Shown piece by piece: positions 17,315 through 25,461 of a DNA stretch of 64,000 nt (position 1 is the first letter of the stretch; every line of letters begins with the position of its first letter). The DNA comes from Microtetraspora sp. NBRC 13810. Lineage in GTDB: Bacteria; Actinomycetota; Actinomycetes; Streptosporangiales; Streptosporangiaceae. The notes beneath the pieces were generated by a model, which was given only the letters and a program-made list of their open reading frames with translations, was not told the origin of the DNA and ran no database searches. A program made the translations under genes and the position numbers. Location of the stretch: contig NZ_BSRQ01000003.1 of NCBI RefSeq assembly GCF_030268685.1, positions 98,499-162,498 of the forward strand. The letters are read 5' to 3'.

Positions 17315-17330
17315 CCGCGGGCGGGCCGGG

Positions 17331-17648
17331 TCAGGCGCCGCCGCACTCGCAGTCCACCGCGTCCCACAGTTGCTCGAAGACCTCGGCGGTCAGCCTGGTC
17401 ATGCCGAACTCCCACAGCTCCAGCGGCTGGTCGGTGAGGAAGCCGTGATCGTCCTCGATGTGCCGCCAGGAGTATTTGCGCACCCGCCGGCCGGCCGTGA
17501 TCTCGACCTGCCTGACCACCCAGTATTCGCCCTCGGACTCCACGGTCTCGAAGAGCCACAGGCCGCCGTCGCCGTCCTTGCCCTGCCAGTGCTCCCGGGG
17601 CTCGGCCGAGGCGTCCAGCTCCCGCAACATCGCCACACGCTGATCCAT
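17331..17648 (-). CDS. Conserved-looking cytoplasmic protein of unknown function
   Basis: This is a 105-residue acidic soluble protein with no signal or membrane segment. Trp, Glu and Asp are abundant (GGLWLFETVESEGEYWVVRQ, ELWEFGMTRLTAEVFEQLWD), and it ends in CECGGA, a short Cys pair. The ATG at 17648 has GGAGG seven bases upstream; longer starts would place that site inside the coding region. It converges on the Lrp gene with 16 bases between stops. I do not recognise the family and propose no function. Confidence 0.72.
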   Translation of the reverse strand: MDQRVAMLRELDASAEPREHWQGKDGDGGLWLFETVESEGEYWVVRQVEITAGRRVRKYSWRHIEDDHGFLTDQPLELWEFGMTRLTAEVFEQLWDAVDCECGGA

Positions 17649-17740
17649 CGACACGCCTCCGAGGTTCTCACGAGGGGCCGACACTTCCGGGCACGGCCCG
17701 GCCCATCGCCCCTCCGGGGGGACGGGAGTCGCGGACCGGG

Positions 17741-18931
17741 TCAGCGGAGTCCCAACCGGCCGAGGGACGCTTTGCAGTAGGGGCGCTGGATCTCGTGCAC
17801 CAGGTCGCAGATGCCGGGTTCGCGGGCCCGGACGGAGGTCGCCTTCGGCTGGGGACGCCGCTCCGGGACCGACGGCCGCTCCGCCTTCCGCCGCACCGGC
17901 CCGGCCGGCCGCGCCCGGGAGGAAGCCGACTCCGCCGCCGCCCGCGGCCCGCCGCCAACCGCCCGCGAATCCCCCGCCCCCCGTGCCCCCCGCGAACCGC
18001 CTCCCGCCCCACGGGAATCGCCTCGCGCCGCCCGCAGACCACCTCCAGCCGCCCGCGGACCACCTTCCGCCGCCCGCGAACCACCTGCCGCCGCCCGCGA
18101 ACCACCTGCCGCCACCTGCGGACCAGCGCCCACCGCTCGTGAGTTGTCTCCCGCCTCCCGCGGACCGCCTCGTGCCGCCCTCAGATCGCCTCCCGCCGCC
18201 TGCGGACCGCCTTCCGCCGTCCGTGAATCGCCTCCACCAGCCTGCGGGCCGCTGCCCGCCGCCCGTGGACCGCCTCCGGCCGCCGATGAGCTGTCTCCGA
18301 TGTGACCGCCGGCTTGGTCGGCGCCACGACCGCCACCACCGCTGCCACCACCGCCCGCATCGGCACGAGCGTTGACGTTGGCGTTGGCGTTGGCGTGAAC
18401 GTTGGCCGTGTCGCCCCCGCCGCCGTTCTCTCCACCCCGCCCGCGACCATCGCCGCCGGTGCCGGTATCGGTCCCCGCTCCCGCGCCGCTCTCCTGCCGA
18501 CGCGCCTCCTGCGCCCCGCCGCGCCCGCCGGTGTCACGCCCGGTGTCACGCCCGGCGTCGCGTCCGGTGTCGCGCTCGGGGCCGCCGGCCAGGCTCGGCG
18601 GCGGTGGCAGCGGACGGACGGACGGCCACCGGATGACGTACGGCATCGCGGCCGATGTGGAGTGCGCCGCGGGGCGGCCCTCAGGTGCGGCCGGAACCCC
18701 CGCGGTACGGGAGTGGGCCACCAGCGCCACGGCCCCGCAGGCCACGACGACCGCGATGACGACCGGGGTGCCCCGTGGCGGCCGGAGCGGACGCCGGGGA
18801 GTGGAGACGCGGGCGTGACCGGGCGGCAGGTCCTCCCTCCGCTCGCGGCGCGCGAGCTCGCGTGGGGAGTCGCTCGCGTAAGGATGACGGTAGGGGGGAG
18901 GGTCGCCCGGCCTGCTCGTCGCGTCGGTCAT
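17741..18931 (-). CDS. Single-pass membrane protein with long Gly/Ala/Arg repeat stalk and C-terminal Cys motif
   Basis: This is a 396-residue protein. A cytoplasmic Arg/Pro-rich head of ~55 residues precedes one membrane helix (VVIAVVVACGAVALVAHS). A very long, low-complexity stalk follows, rich in Gly, Ala, Arg, Asp and Ser. It first has TGRD units, then NANANVNA, then many copies of an ~8-residue GGxRAAxG unit (18290 down to 17940). The chain ends in a non-repetitive segment, GICDLVHEIQRPYCKASLG, with two Cys 11 apart that could form a disulfide outside the cell. ATG 18931 follows GGAGG. The stalk looks expanded by DNA slippage; the conserved-looking end may be the functional part. Confidence 0.68.
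   Translation of the reverse strand: MTDATSRPGDPPPYRHPYASDSPRELARRERREDLPPGHARVSTPRRPLRPPRGTPVVIAVVVACGAVALVAHSRTAGVPAAPEGRPAAHSTSAAMPYVIRWPSVRPLPPPPSLAGGPERDTGRDAGRDTGRDTGGRGGAQEARRQESGAGAGTDTGTGGDGRGRGGENGGGGDTANVHANANANVNARADAGGGGSGGGGRGADQAGGHIGDSSSAAGGGPRAAGSGPQAGGGDSRTAEGGPQAAGGDLRAARGGPREAGDNSRAVGAGPQVAAGGSRAAAGGSRAAEGGPRAAGGGLRAARGDSRGAGGGSRGARGAGDSRAVGGGPRAAAESASSRARPAGPVRRKAERPSVPERRPQPKATSVRAREPGICDLVHEIQRPYCKASLGRLGLR
17940..18290. repeat. Degenerate ~24-bp tandem repeats inside the Gly/Ala stalk gene
   Basis: On the plus strand the sequence cycles through variants of CCGCCCGCGAACCACCTGCC with period close to 24 bases. It encodes degenerate eight-residue units on the minus strand. 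The reading frame is kept throughout, consistent with in-frame expansion. Confidence 0.7.
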
Positions 18932-19040
18932 CACACCTCCCGCTCCCGGTTGCGAGGCCCCATCCTCGCCACAGCGTGACCACGATCTTACGCTATGTGC
19001 ACATCGGGTCGCCGCAGAGCGCGCCGCACGTCAACGACAC

Positions 19041-19119
19041 GGTTTCACGGCACAGGCTCACGACATGGGTTCACGACACGGGCTCACGACACGGGCTCGT
19101 GGCTCGGGCTCACGGCGCG
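19041..19119. repeat. 13-bp tandem repeat across the fur stop codon
   Basis: Five consecutive 13-base units (GGCTCACGACATG, GGTTCACGACACG, GGCTCACGACACG, GGCTCGTGGCTCG, GGCTCACGGCGCG) follow a looser first copy. The last unit contains the stop codon of the Fur-family gene (TCA on this strand at 19110-19112), so the array seems to have grown outward from the gene end. Confidence 0.8.
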
Positions 19120-19529
19120 GTGGCTCCGGCGTGGAACGTCCCGTCCTGGTCGCCCACGCACAGCGGGCAGACGCCGTACACCTCCTCGGCCAGGAACCCG
19201 TCCAGGTCGTCCTCGCCGAAGCGCTCGACCACCAGCCCGCACACCCGGCAGACCAGGTGGTGGTGGCGGGCCGGGTCGCAGAGCCGGTAGGCGGCCTCGC
19301 CGGTGCGGCCGAAGACGTGCACCAGCCCGGCGTCGACGAGTGACGACACGGCCCGGTAGACCGTGGTCAGGCCGATCTGCTCGCCGCGTGCCCGCAGCTC
19401 GGCGTGCAGCCGCCCGACGGTGACCGGCCGCGCGTGCGGTGCCAGCACGTCCAGCACGAGCACCCGCCGACGTGTCGCCCGGACGCCCGCGCCGTCGAGC
19501 ATGGTCCTCCAGTACGCCATGTCGACCAT
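19110..19529 (-). CDS. Fur family metalloregulator (Zur/Fur-like)
   Basis: This 139-residue metal-responsive repressor has an N-terminal winged helix (about 10-80, with TRRRVLVLDVLA and GLTTVYRAVSSLVDAGLV). The metal-binding dimerisation domain follows, beginning DPARHHHLVCRVCG. Two CxxC pairs (CRVC and CPLC) provide the structural zinc site. Iron (Fur), zinc (Zur) and nickel (Nur) subtypes are hard to separate by eye. The CxxC pairs and an upstream TGAAAAC-type half site favour Zur. The ATG at 19529 is used because GAGGGA lies just upstream; a second ATG is at 19520. It lies downstream of, and in the same direction as, the copper ATPase and DUF4184 genes. Confidence 0.93.
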   Translation of the reverse strand: MVDMAYWRTMLDGAGVRATRRRVLVLDVLAPHARPVTVGRLHAELRARGEQIGLTTVYRAVSSLVDAGLVHVFGRTGEAAYRLCDPARHHHLVCRVCGLVVERFGEDDLDGFLAEEVYGVCPLCVGDQDGTFHAGATAP

Positions 19530-19548
19530 TTCCCTCACCGCCCCACCC

Positions 19549-19563
19549 TGACGACGGTTTTCA
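19549..19563 (-). promoter_or_regulatory. Candidate Zur/Fur box upstream of the Fur-family gene
   Basis: On the minus strand TGAAAACCGTCGTCA matches 11 of 15 positions of the TGAAAACGATTTTCA-type zinc box, with TGA/TCA ends intact. It lies 19 bases before the start codon, so autoregulation is plausible. The right half is degenerate. Confidence 0.4.
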
Positions 19564-19639
19564 TTTTCCTCCGATACTGCCCCGGAAAGTACCACTTTGA
19601 GGTAAGAAGAGGACCCAGGTCCGCGCCGTGTTCTCCGCG

Positions 19640-20440
19640 TCAGCCTCTCCGGGGCGGGTTCGCGGCGGGCGGGGCCGTTCTCACGGGGTCGTCTCCGGGC
19701 GTCCGGACCAGTCCGGGCAACCGGCGGGCGTGCCACCACGCCGCGTAGCATCCGGCGACGGCCGCGGCCCCGCAGATCCCGCCGAGCAGGAGGCCGCGCA
19801 CCAGGTCGTAGAGGCTCACCGCCGCCCGGTCGCCGGTCCCGAGCAGGGCCGCGCCCACGACGGCGGCCACCGCGCCGGCGAGCAGGACCGAGCCGCGCAG
19901 CCGCGCTCCGGCGCCCGGCCACCTTCCCGGCCGCAGCGGTGCCCGCCGGTACCAGAGGGCGAACCACGCGGCCAGGACGACGAGGCCGCCCAGCGAGCTG
20001 ACGTACATCACGACGTTGAACATCTTGTGCGGTTCGACGACCGGCATCCGCAGCACCGCCCAGTGCCGTACGGCGAAGCCGTTCACCTGGGTGAACGCGT
20101 CCCAGACCAGGTGGGTGGCCGTTCCGGCGAGCAGGGCGGGCACGGCCAGGGCCCGGCCGCGCGCGGACCGTTCCGGGCCGGGCAGCCGGGCGCGCAGGCC
20201 CTCGGGGGCCAGGGACGTCAGCGGCGCCCGCAGCACCAGGTGGAACAGCGCGAGCACGGCCAGTCCGGCGGGGAGGTCGACCAGCAGCGTCCCCCACCAG
20301 CCGTGGGTGAGCCGCGAGGAGAAGGGCAGCGGCAGGTAGTAGGGCAGGTCGGGCACCATGGCGCCGGTGGCGAGCGCCGACGGCGGCAGCCGGCGCCGGA
20401 ACGGGAGGATCGCCGCGGCATGGCTCACGGTGAAGGGCAC
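19640..20440 (-). CDS. DUF4184 family membrane protein
   Basis: This 266-residue integral membrane protein begins MPFTVSHAAAILPFRR, the recognisable start of the DUF4184 family. GAMVPDLPYYLPLP and TATHLVWDAFTQ follow; their His and Asp residues recall the YdjM/LexA-regulated metal-dependent hydrolase-like membrane families. About six hydrophobic segments are visible. The function is unknown. It starts 54 bases after the copper ATPase stop and may be cotranscribed with it. The C-terminus is short, polar and Pro-rich. Confidence 0.85.
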   Translation of the reverse strand: MPFTVSHAAAILPFRRRLPPSALATGAMVPDLPYYLPLPFSSRLTHGWWGTLLVDLPAGLAVLALFHLVLRAPLTSLAPEGLRARLPGPERSARGRALAVPALLAGTATHLVWDAFTQVNGFAVRHWAVLRMPVVEPHKMFNVVMYVSSLGGLVVLAAWFALWYRRAPLRPGRWPGAGARLRGSVLLAGAVAAVVGAALLGTGDRAAVSLYDLVRGLLLGGICGAAAVAGCYAAWWHARRLPGLVRTPGDDPVRTAPPAANPPRRG

Positions 20441-20494
20441 GCCCCCATTATCGGGGGCTTGATCATCGGTGGGCGCCGCGGCGATCCGTGGCGG

Positions 20495-22744
20495 TCATCT
20501 GAAGGTGCGCAGGCGGAGGCTGTTACCCACCACGAACACCGACGAGAACGCCATCGCCGCCCCCGCGATCATCGGGTTCAGCAACCCGAGCGCCGCCAAC
20601 GGCAACGCCGCCACGTTGTAGGCGAACGCCCAGAACAGGTTCCCGCGAATCGTCCGCCAGGTCCGGCGGGCCAACCGGATCGCGTCCCCCGCCACCCGCA
20701 GATCGCCCCGCACCAGCGTCAGATCCGAGGCCTCGATCGCCGCGTCCGTCCCCGATCCCATCGACAACCCCAGATCAGCCTGGGCGAGCGCCGCGGCGTC
20801 GTTCACCCCGTCGCCCACCATCGCCACCCGGCGCCCGTCGGCCTGCAGACGCTTCACCACTTCGACCTTCCCGGCCGGCAACACCTCCGCGATCACCTCG
20901 TCGATCCCCACCTCACCGGCCACCCGCCGGGCGACCGCCTCGTTGTCGCCCGTCAGCAGCACCGGCACGAGTCCCAGCCGGCGCAACCCGGCGACCGCCT
21001 CAGCCGACGACGCCTTCACCCTGTCGGCCACGACCAGCACGCCGCGCGCCTGACCGTCCCAGCCGACCGCAACCGCGGTCCGCCCCGCCTCCTGGGCCGT
21101 CAGGAAGGCGGCCTCCAGGTCGGCGGGCAGCGGCTGGGACCACTCGGCCAGCAGGCCGGGCCGTCCCACCAGCACCGCGTGCCCTTCCACCATGCCCTGG
21201 ACGCCGAGTCCCTCGACGTTGGCGAACCCCTCCACACCGGGCAGTTCCCCCACCCGCTCGACAGCTCCGCGAGCGATGGCGCGCGCGATCGGGTGCTCCG
21301 AGGCGTGCTCCAACGCGCCGGCCAACCGCAGCAGCTCCTCCTCGTCGGCACCCTGGCCGGTGTGCACACCGACCAGCCTCATCCGCCCCTCGGTCACCGT
21401 CCCCGTCTTGTCCAGCACGACCGTGTCCACCCGCCGTGTCGACTCCAGCACCTCCGGGCCCTTGATCAGGATCCCCAGTTGCGCGCCGCGCCCCGTGCCC
21501 ACCAGCAACGCCGTCGGCGTCGCCAGCCCCAGGGCACACGGACACGCGATGATCAGCACCGCCACCGCGGCCGTGAACGCCGCCCCGGCGCCGCCCCCGG
21601 TCCCCCACCAGAAGCCCAGCGTCCCGACCGCCAGCGCGATCACGACCGGCACGAACACCCCCGACACCCGGTCCGCCAGGCGTTGCACCCGCGCCTTGCC
21701 GCTCTGCGCCTCCTCCACCAGCCGCGCCATCTGCGCCAGCCGCGTGTCGGCGCCCACCCCCGTGGCCCGGACCACCACACGCCCGCCGGCGTTCACCGTC
21801 CCCCCGGACACCGCGTCGCCCGGCCCCACCTCGACCGGTACCGACTCCCCCGTCAGCATCGACACGTCCACCGCCGAGGTTCCCTCGACCACCACCCCGT
21901 CAGCGGCGATCTTCTCGCCCGGCCGCACCACGAACCGGTCCCCCACGTTCAGCCCGTCCACTGCGATCCGGACCTCACGCCCTTCCCGCAACACGGCCAC
22001 GTCGCGCGCGCCCAACTCCAGGAGTGCTCGCAACGCCGTCCCCGCCCGCCGCTTGGAACGCATCTCGAAGTAGCGCCCCGCCAGCAGAAAGGCCGTCACG
22101 CCCGCCGCCGCCTCCAGGTAGATGTTCCCCGACCCGTCCGAACGCTCGATCGTGAACTCGAACGGATGCGTCATCCCGGTCACACCCGCGGTACCCCAGA
22201 ACAACGCCCACACCGACCACCCGAACGCGGCCAGCGTCCCCATCGACACCAGCGTGTCCATCGTCGCCGCGCCATGCCGGACGTTCACCCACGCCGCCCG
22301 GTGGAACGGCCACCCCGCCCACACCACCACCGGCGCCGCCAGCACCAGCGACAACCACTGCCAGTACCTGAACTGCAGCAGCGGCACCATCGCCATCGCG
22401 ATCACCGGGACCGCCAGCACCACGGAGACGATCAGCCGATGCCGGAGCGCGGCCAGCTCGTCGGGCGCCGCGGACGCCTCGGCGTCCTCCGTCCTGGGCG
22501 GGACGGGCAGGGCCGCGGAGTAACCGGCCTTCTCCACCTCCGCGATCAGCGTCTGCGGGTCGGTCCCCGCGGGGAAGCTCACCTTCGCCTTCTCCGTGGC
22601 GTAGTTGACCGTCGCGGTCACACCGTCCATCTTGTTGAGCTTGCGCTCGATGCGGTTGGCGCAGGACGCACAGGTCATGCCGCCGATGGAGAGTTCGACC
22701 GATCCGCCCACGGTGAGCGCCCGGTCATTGGTGACGGAGGACAT
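20495..22744 (-). CDS. copA: Copper-translocating P1B-type ATPase
   Basis: This 749-residue P1B-1 ATPase is predicted to export Cu(I). An N-terminal HMA domain carries the metal motif GMTCASC (residues ~22-28). The pump core shows the TGES loop (LTGESVPVE near 295), the intramembrane CPC site [12 protein letters not shown] near 400, the phosphorylated Asp in DKTGTVTEG near 445, the SEHP motif near 487 and [10 protein letters not shown] near 643. Eight membrane helices fit the sequence. The ATG at 22744 has GAGGAG upstream, and the gene follows the His-rich exported protein by 27 bases. Two CsoR-type operators upstream of that partner argue for copper-inducible expression. Neither a CopZ chaperone nor CsoR is encoded here. 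Confidence 0.95.
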   Translation of the reverse strand: MSSVTNDRALTVGGSVELSIGGMTCASCANRIERKLNKMDGVTATVNYATEKAKVSFPAGTDPQTLIAEVEKAGYSAALPVPPRTEDAEASAAPDELAALRHRLIVSVVLAVPVIAMAMVPLLQFRYWQWLSLVLAAPVVVWAGWPFHRAAWVNVRHGAATMDTLVSMGTLAAFGWSVWALFWGTAGVTGMTHPFEFTIERSDGSGNIYLEAAAGVTAFLLAGRYFEMRSKRRAGTALRALLELGARDVAVLREGREVRIAVDGLNVGDRFVVRPGEKIAADGVVVEGTSAVDVSMLTGESVPVEVGPGDAVSGGTVNAGGRVVVRATGVGADTRLAQMARLVEEAQSGKARVQRLADRVSGVFVPVVIALAVGTLGFWWGTGGGAGAAFTAAVAVLIIACPCALGLATPTALLVGTGRGAQLGILIKGPEVLESTRRVDTVVLDKTGTVTEGRMRLVGVHTGQGADEEELLRLAGALEHASEHPIARAIARGAVERVGELPGVEGFANVEGLGVQGMVEGHAVLVGRPGLLAEWSQPLPADLEAAFLTAQEAGRTAVAVGWDGQARGVLVVADRVKASSAEAVAGLRRLGLVPVLLTGDNEAVARRVAGEVGIDEVIAEVLPAGKVEVVKRLQADGRRVAMVGDGVNDAAALAQADLGLSMGSGTDAAIEASDLTLVRGDLRVAGDAIRLARRTWRTIRGNLFWAFAYNVAALPLAALGLLNPMIAGAAMAFSSVFVVGNSLRLRTFR

Positions 22745-22771
22745 CGCTTCTCCTCTCTCGCGTCATTCCGG

Positions 22772-23752
22772 TCAGTGGGTGTGGTCGTCGTCGTGCGCGC
22801 CGGACGGGACGGCGCCCGGCTCGGGGGCGACCACCGTCGCGGGGCCGCTCCTGGCGGTGAAGTCCGCGGTGCGCACCTTGCCGTCGTGCTGGAAGTCCAG
22901 GAAGAGCCGGTAGTCGCCGCGGCTGGGCACCTCGGCGTAGAAGGTGATCTCCGGGCCGGGCCTGGTCGTGCCGTCGCCCGGCTCGCCGTCCGGATGCACG
23001 TGCAGGTAGGCGAGGTCTCCGGCGCGCAGGGCCACCAGATGGCCGTAGGCGCCGAGGTAGGGCTGGAGGTCGGTGACCGGCTCGCCGTCCTTGCTCACCT
23101 TCAGGGTGAGCCTGCTGGACCTGCCGGGGACCAGGTCGCCCCGGAGTTCGACGGTGTAGCCGTCCACGGTCGCGGTGCGCACGGCCCGCGGGAGCGGCTT
23201 CGGCTCGTAGTCGCCCGTGGCGTGCAGGTCGGCGCCGAGCGTCATGCCCTCGGCCCGGTCCGGGGCGAAGTCGGCGAACATCCGGTAGGCGCCGGGCCGG
23301 GGCAGGGTGAGCTCGACGCTCCACGTGCCGTCGGCGGACAGCTCCGGGTGGATGTGCGTGAAGCCGGACAGGTCCCGCGAGGCGACGATCAGGTGCAGCT
23401 TCTTGTCGTGTTCCACCCGGTAGGCGGTGACCGGCTCGCCGCCGGGCCCGAGCACGGTGAACCGGAGCTCGGCGGGCTCGCCGGGGGTGAACGTCGTGGC
23501 GGCCGGGACCAGGGTGTAACCGTTCTGGGAGATCTGCAGCCCTCCCGGGACGCTCGGCCCGCCCGGCGCGGACTCCGCGTGGGTCGCGTGGCCCGTGCCG
23601 GGCGCGGCCTGCGCCTTGCCGGGGTGGGTGTCGTGCCCGCGCGCCACGGGGGCGGGGGCGACCTCGCCCACGGCGCCGCCTATCCCGAAGGCGCCACCGA
23701 AGATCACGGCCAGCCCGACCACGTAGGCTCCGATCTTCACGGAGGTGTTCAT
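22772..23752 (-). CDS. Exported His-rich protein of the copper operon
   Basis: This ~326-residue extracytoplasmic protein is anchored or secreted by an N-terminal hydrophobic segment (VKIGAYVVGLAVIFGGAFG). A His-containing linker (RGHDTHPGK, GHATHAES) follows. Three beta-rich segments then carry metal-suggestive motifs: HDKKLHLIVASRDLSGFTHI, AYLHVHPDGEP and a C-terminal HDDDHTH tail. The segments resemble YtkA/FixH-like or cupredoxin-type folds, but I cannot name the family firmly. It is directly upstream of the copper ATPase and shares its promoter, so an accessory role in copper delivery or resistance outside the membrane is likely. ATG 23752 is preferred; ATG 23770 adds six acidic residues and is possible. 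Confidence 0.82.
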   Translation of the reverse strand: MNTSVKIGAYVVGLAVIFGGAFGIGGAVGEVAPAPVARGHDTHPGKAQAAPGTGHATHAESAPGGPSVPGGLQISQNGYTLVPAATTFTPGEPAELRFTVLGPGGEPVTAYRVEHDKKLHLIVASRDLSGFTHIHPELSADGTWSVELTLPRPGAYRMFADFAPDRAEGMTLGADLHATGDYEPKPLPRAVRTATVDGYTVELRGDLVPGRSSRLTLKVSKDGEPVTDLQPYLGAYGHLVALRAGDLAYLHVHPDGEPGDGTTRPGPEITFYAEVPSRGDYRLFLDFQHDGKVRTADFTARSGPATVVAPEPGAVPSGAHDDDHTH

Positions 23753-23931
23753 CGCCTCACCATCTTGCATCCGGCCTCATGACCATCACTCCTGCCTGGT
23801 CCCCTCTATGGTGCCAACACCGTACGGGGGGTGGGTATGCCGCGACCCCGCGTCCGCCTTCCGCCGGGCAGGCGGGCGCACACGACCGCGCACGTCCACT
23901 GCCCCACCGGAAGGCGCATTGGGGCCTATCG

Positions 23932-23948
23932 ATACCCCCATTGGGTAT
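23932..23948. promoter_or_regulatory. CsoR-type copper operator 1
   Basis: ATACCCCCATTGGGTAT is a near-perfect match to the TACCC(N)GGGTA copper operator recognised by CsoR. It lies ~180 bases upstream of the copper operon start on the opposite strand. The 460-base gap between the operon and the ROK gene (23753-24212) contains this site, its neighbour and the ROK promoter, and no recognisable gene. Confidence 0.8.
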
Positions 23949-23966
23949 CTTGCATCTCAAGCTAGC

Positions 23967-23983
23967 ATACCCCCAGGGGGTTC
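23967..23983. promoter_or_regulatory. CsoR-type copper operator 2
   Basis: ATACCCCCAGGGGGTTC repeats the same operator pattern 35 bases (centre to centre) from the first copy. The centre is more perfectly palindromic (CCCCCAGGGGG) and the right end is less conserved. Two sites suggest cooperative tetramer binding. Confidence 0.72.
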
Positions 23984-24147
23984 CTGAAAGGCGGGCCCCG
24001 GGCCGGGCAACCGCTCAGCCAAGGGCGGAAGGTCTGCGCCTCGCGGGGGTGTCTCCAGCGCCCGCCTCACTCCCACCGCACCGGGGTCGGGGCGCTCAGG
24101 GTGACCTCCCGGGCCGCGCCATTCCGTTTCGGTTGGGTTTCGGAGTC

Positions 24148-24176
24148 TTGACAGCGGGATGCCGTGAGGTCATATT
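24148..24176 (+). promoter_or_regulatory. Sigma-70-type promoter of the alpha-glucan operon
   Basis: A perfect -35 TTGACA (24148-24153) is separated by 17 bases from CATATT (24171-24176), a 4/6 match to TATAAT. Transcription would begin inside the adjacent inverted repeat, 30-40 bases before the ROK start codon. Confidence 0.7.
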
Positions 24177-24200
24177 TTCAGCACTAAGTTTACTACTGAA
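24177..24200. promoter_or_regulatory. Inverted-repeat operator overlapping the transcription start
   Basis: Two 12-base halves, TTCAGCACTAAG and (reverse complement of the right half) TTCAGTAGTAAA, agree at 9 positions. The element directly follows the -10 box, so a bound protein would block initiation. The ROK repressor encoded immediately downstream is the likely ligand, giving autoregulation of the whole operon. Confidence 0.62.
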
Positions 24201-24212
24201 GAAAGTCCTCCT

Positions 24213-25436
24213 ATGGCTGGCACGGATCGCGGCGACCTGACGCGCACGGCGATTCTCACCCTTCTCGGCACGGTCGGCCCGCTGAGCCGTACGGAGATCG
24301 CGCGCGAGCTCGACCTGAGCTCCGCGCTGGTCACCCAGGTCACCCGGGAGCTCATCGGGCACGGCATGCTGGAGGAGCTGGACCTCAAACCCTCGCGCGG
24401 CGGCCGTCCCGCGCAGCGGCTCGGCCTGGTCGGCACCGCGGGCCGCGCGCTGGGCGTCAAGGTGACCGCGGAGCGGCTCGTCATCGTGGACGTGCGTCTC
24501 GACGGCGAGGTGCTGGGCTCCTGGGAGCGGCCCTTCGACCCCTCGGCGGCCGGCGCGCTGGACGACCTCGCCGACGCGATGGCGGCCACGGTGGCCGCGG
24601 TCGACCAGACGCCGCCGATCCTCGGCGTCGGCGTCGGCGTGCCGGGCGGCGTGGACGACCAGGCGGTCGGCACGGTCAACGCGCCCACGCTCGGCTGGCA
24701 GGCGATGCCGGTCGGCGAACGGCTGCGCCGCCGGCTCGACCTTCCGGTGCTGGTGGAGAACGACGTCAACGCGCTGGCCGCGGCCGAGCGGCTGTACGGC
24801 ACGGGACGCACCCACCGGGACTTCCTGGTCCTGACGATCGGCCGCGGCGTCGGGGCCGCGATCGTCGCGGAGGGCCGGGTCTACCGGGGGGCGCGGGGCG
24901 GCGCGGGCGAGTTCGGGCACGTGCCGGTGGACCCGTCGGGACCGCGCTGCGGCTGCGGCACGGCGGGCTGCCTGGAGGCGTTCGTCGGCGCGGCCGGGCT
25001 GGTCGCGGCGGCCCGCGCCCGCGGCCTGCTCGCGGACCGCGCCGCCGCGGCGGGCGACCTGCCCGGCGCGGTCGCCGAGCTGGGGCGCGCCGCCGCGGCG
25101 GGCGACCGGGAGGCGCTCGCGGTGTTCGCCGAGGCGGGCGCCGTGCTGGGCCGCGCCACGGCCGGCCTGATCAACGTCGTCGACCCCGAGGTCGTGGTGG
25201 TCCTCGGTGAAGGAGTCGCCGAATGGGAGTTCTGGCGGGCGGAGTTCGACTCCGCGGTGCGCGGGCGGCTGCTGCCGGGGCGGCGCGACATCCCCATCGA
25301 GGTGGAGGGCTGGGACGACACGAGCTGGGCCCAGGGCGCGGCGGCCCTCGTGCTGGCCACCCCCTTCGACGCGGCCGGCGCGGCCGGCGAGCAGGGCCGC
25401 CTGGTGCGCGCCCGGCTGATCGGCGCGACCCCGTGA
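24213..25436 (+). CDS. ROK family transcriptional regulator (NagC/XylR-like)
   Basis: This 407-residue sugar-responsive repressor has an N-terminal winged HTH (about 10-70, GPLSRTEIARELDLSSALVT) fused to a ROK sugar-kinase-like domain. The ROK zinc signature is present: GEFGHVPVD, then CGCGTAGCLEAF (residues ~230-260). ATP-site residues typical of active kinases are degenerate, as in regulators. The first gene of the operon has a canonical promoter and a palindrome between promoter and start. The transporter begins 25 bases downstream. The natural inducer should be the sugar imported by the operon, here an isomaltose- or nigerose-type alpha-glucoside. Confidence 0.93.
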   Translation: MAGTDRGDLTRTAILTLLGTVGPLSRTEIARELDLSSALVTQVTRELIGHGMLEELDLKPSRGGRPAQRLGLVGTAGRALGVKVTAERLVIVDVRLDGEVLGSWERPFDPSAAGALDDLADAMAATVAAVDQTPPILGVGVGVPGGVDDQAVGTVNAPTLGWQAMPVGERLRRRLDLPVLVENDVNALAAAERLYGTGRTHRDFLVLTIGRGVGAAIVAEGRVYRGARGGAGEFGHVPVDPSGPRCGCGTAGCLEAFVGAAGLVAAARARGLLADRAAAAGDLPGAVAELGRAAAAGDREALAVFAEAGAVLGRATAGLINVVDPEVVVVLGEGVAEWEFWRAEFDSAVRGRLLPGRRDIPIEVEGWDDTSWAQGAAALVLATPFDAAGAAGEQGRLVRARLIGATP

Positions 25437-25461
25437 CCGGCGGGCCGGCCGGGGCGGTCCG

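Noticed and set aside
19628..23782. 1384-codon plus-strand open frame opposite the copper genes
   Set aside because: Runs antisense to CopA, DUF4184 and the Fur-family gene, with Pro/His/Arg-rich text and no domain; long spurious frames are expected at 72% G+C.
23815..23840. Third CsoR site in GTACGGGGGGTGGGTATG
   Set aside because: G-rich and ends GGGTAT, but it lacks the matching TACCC half, so it was not annotated.
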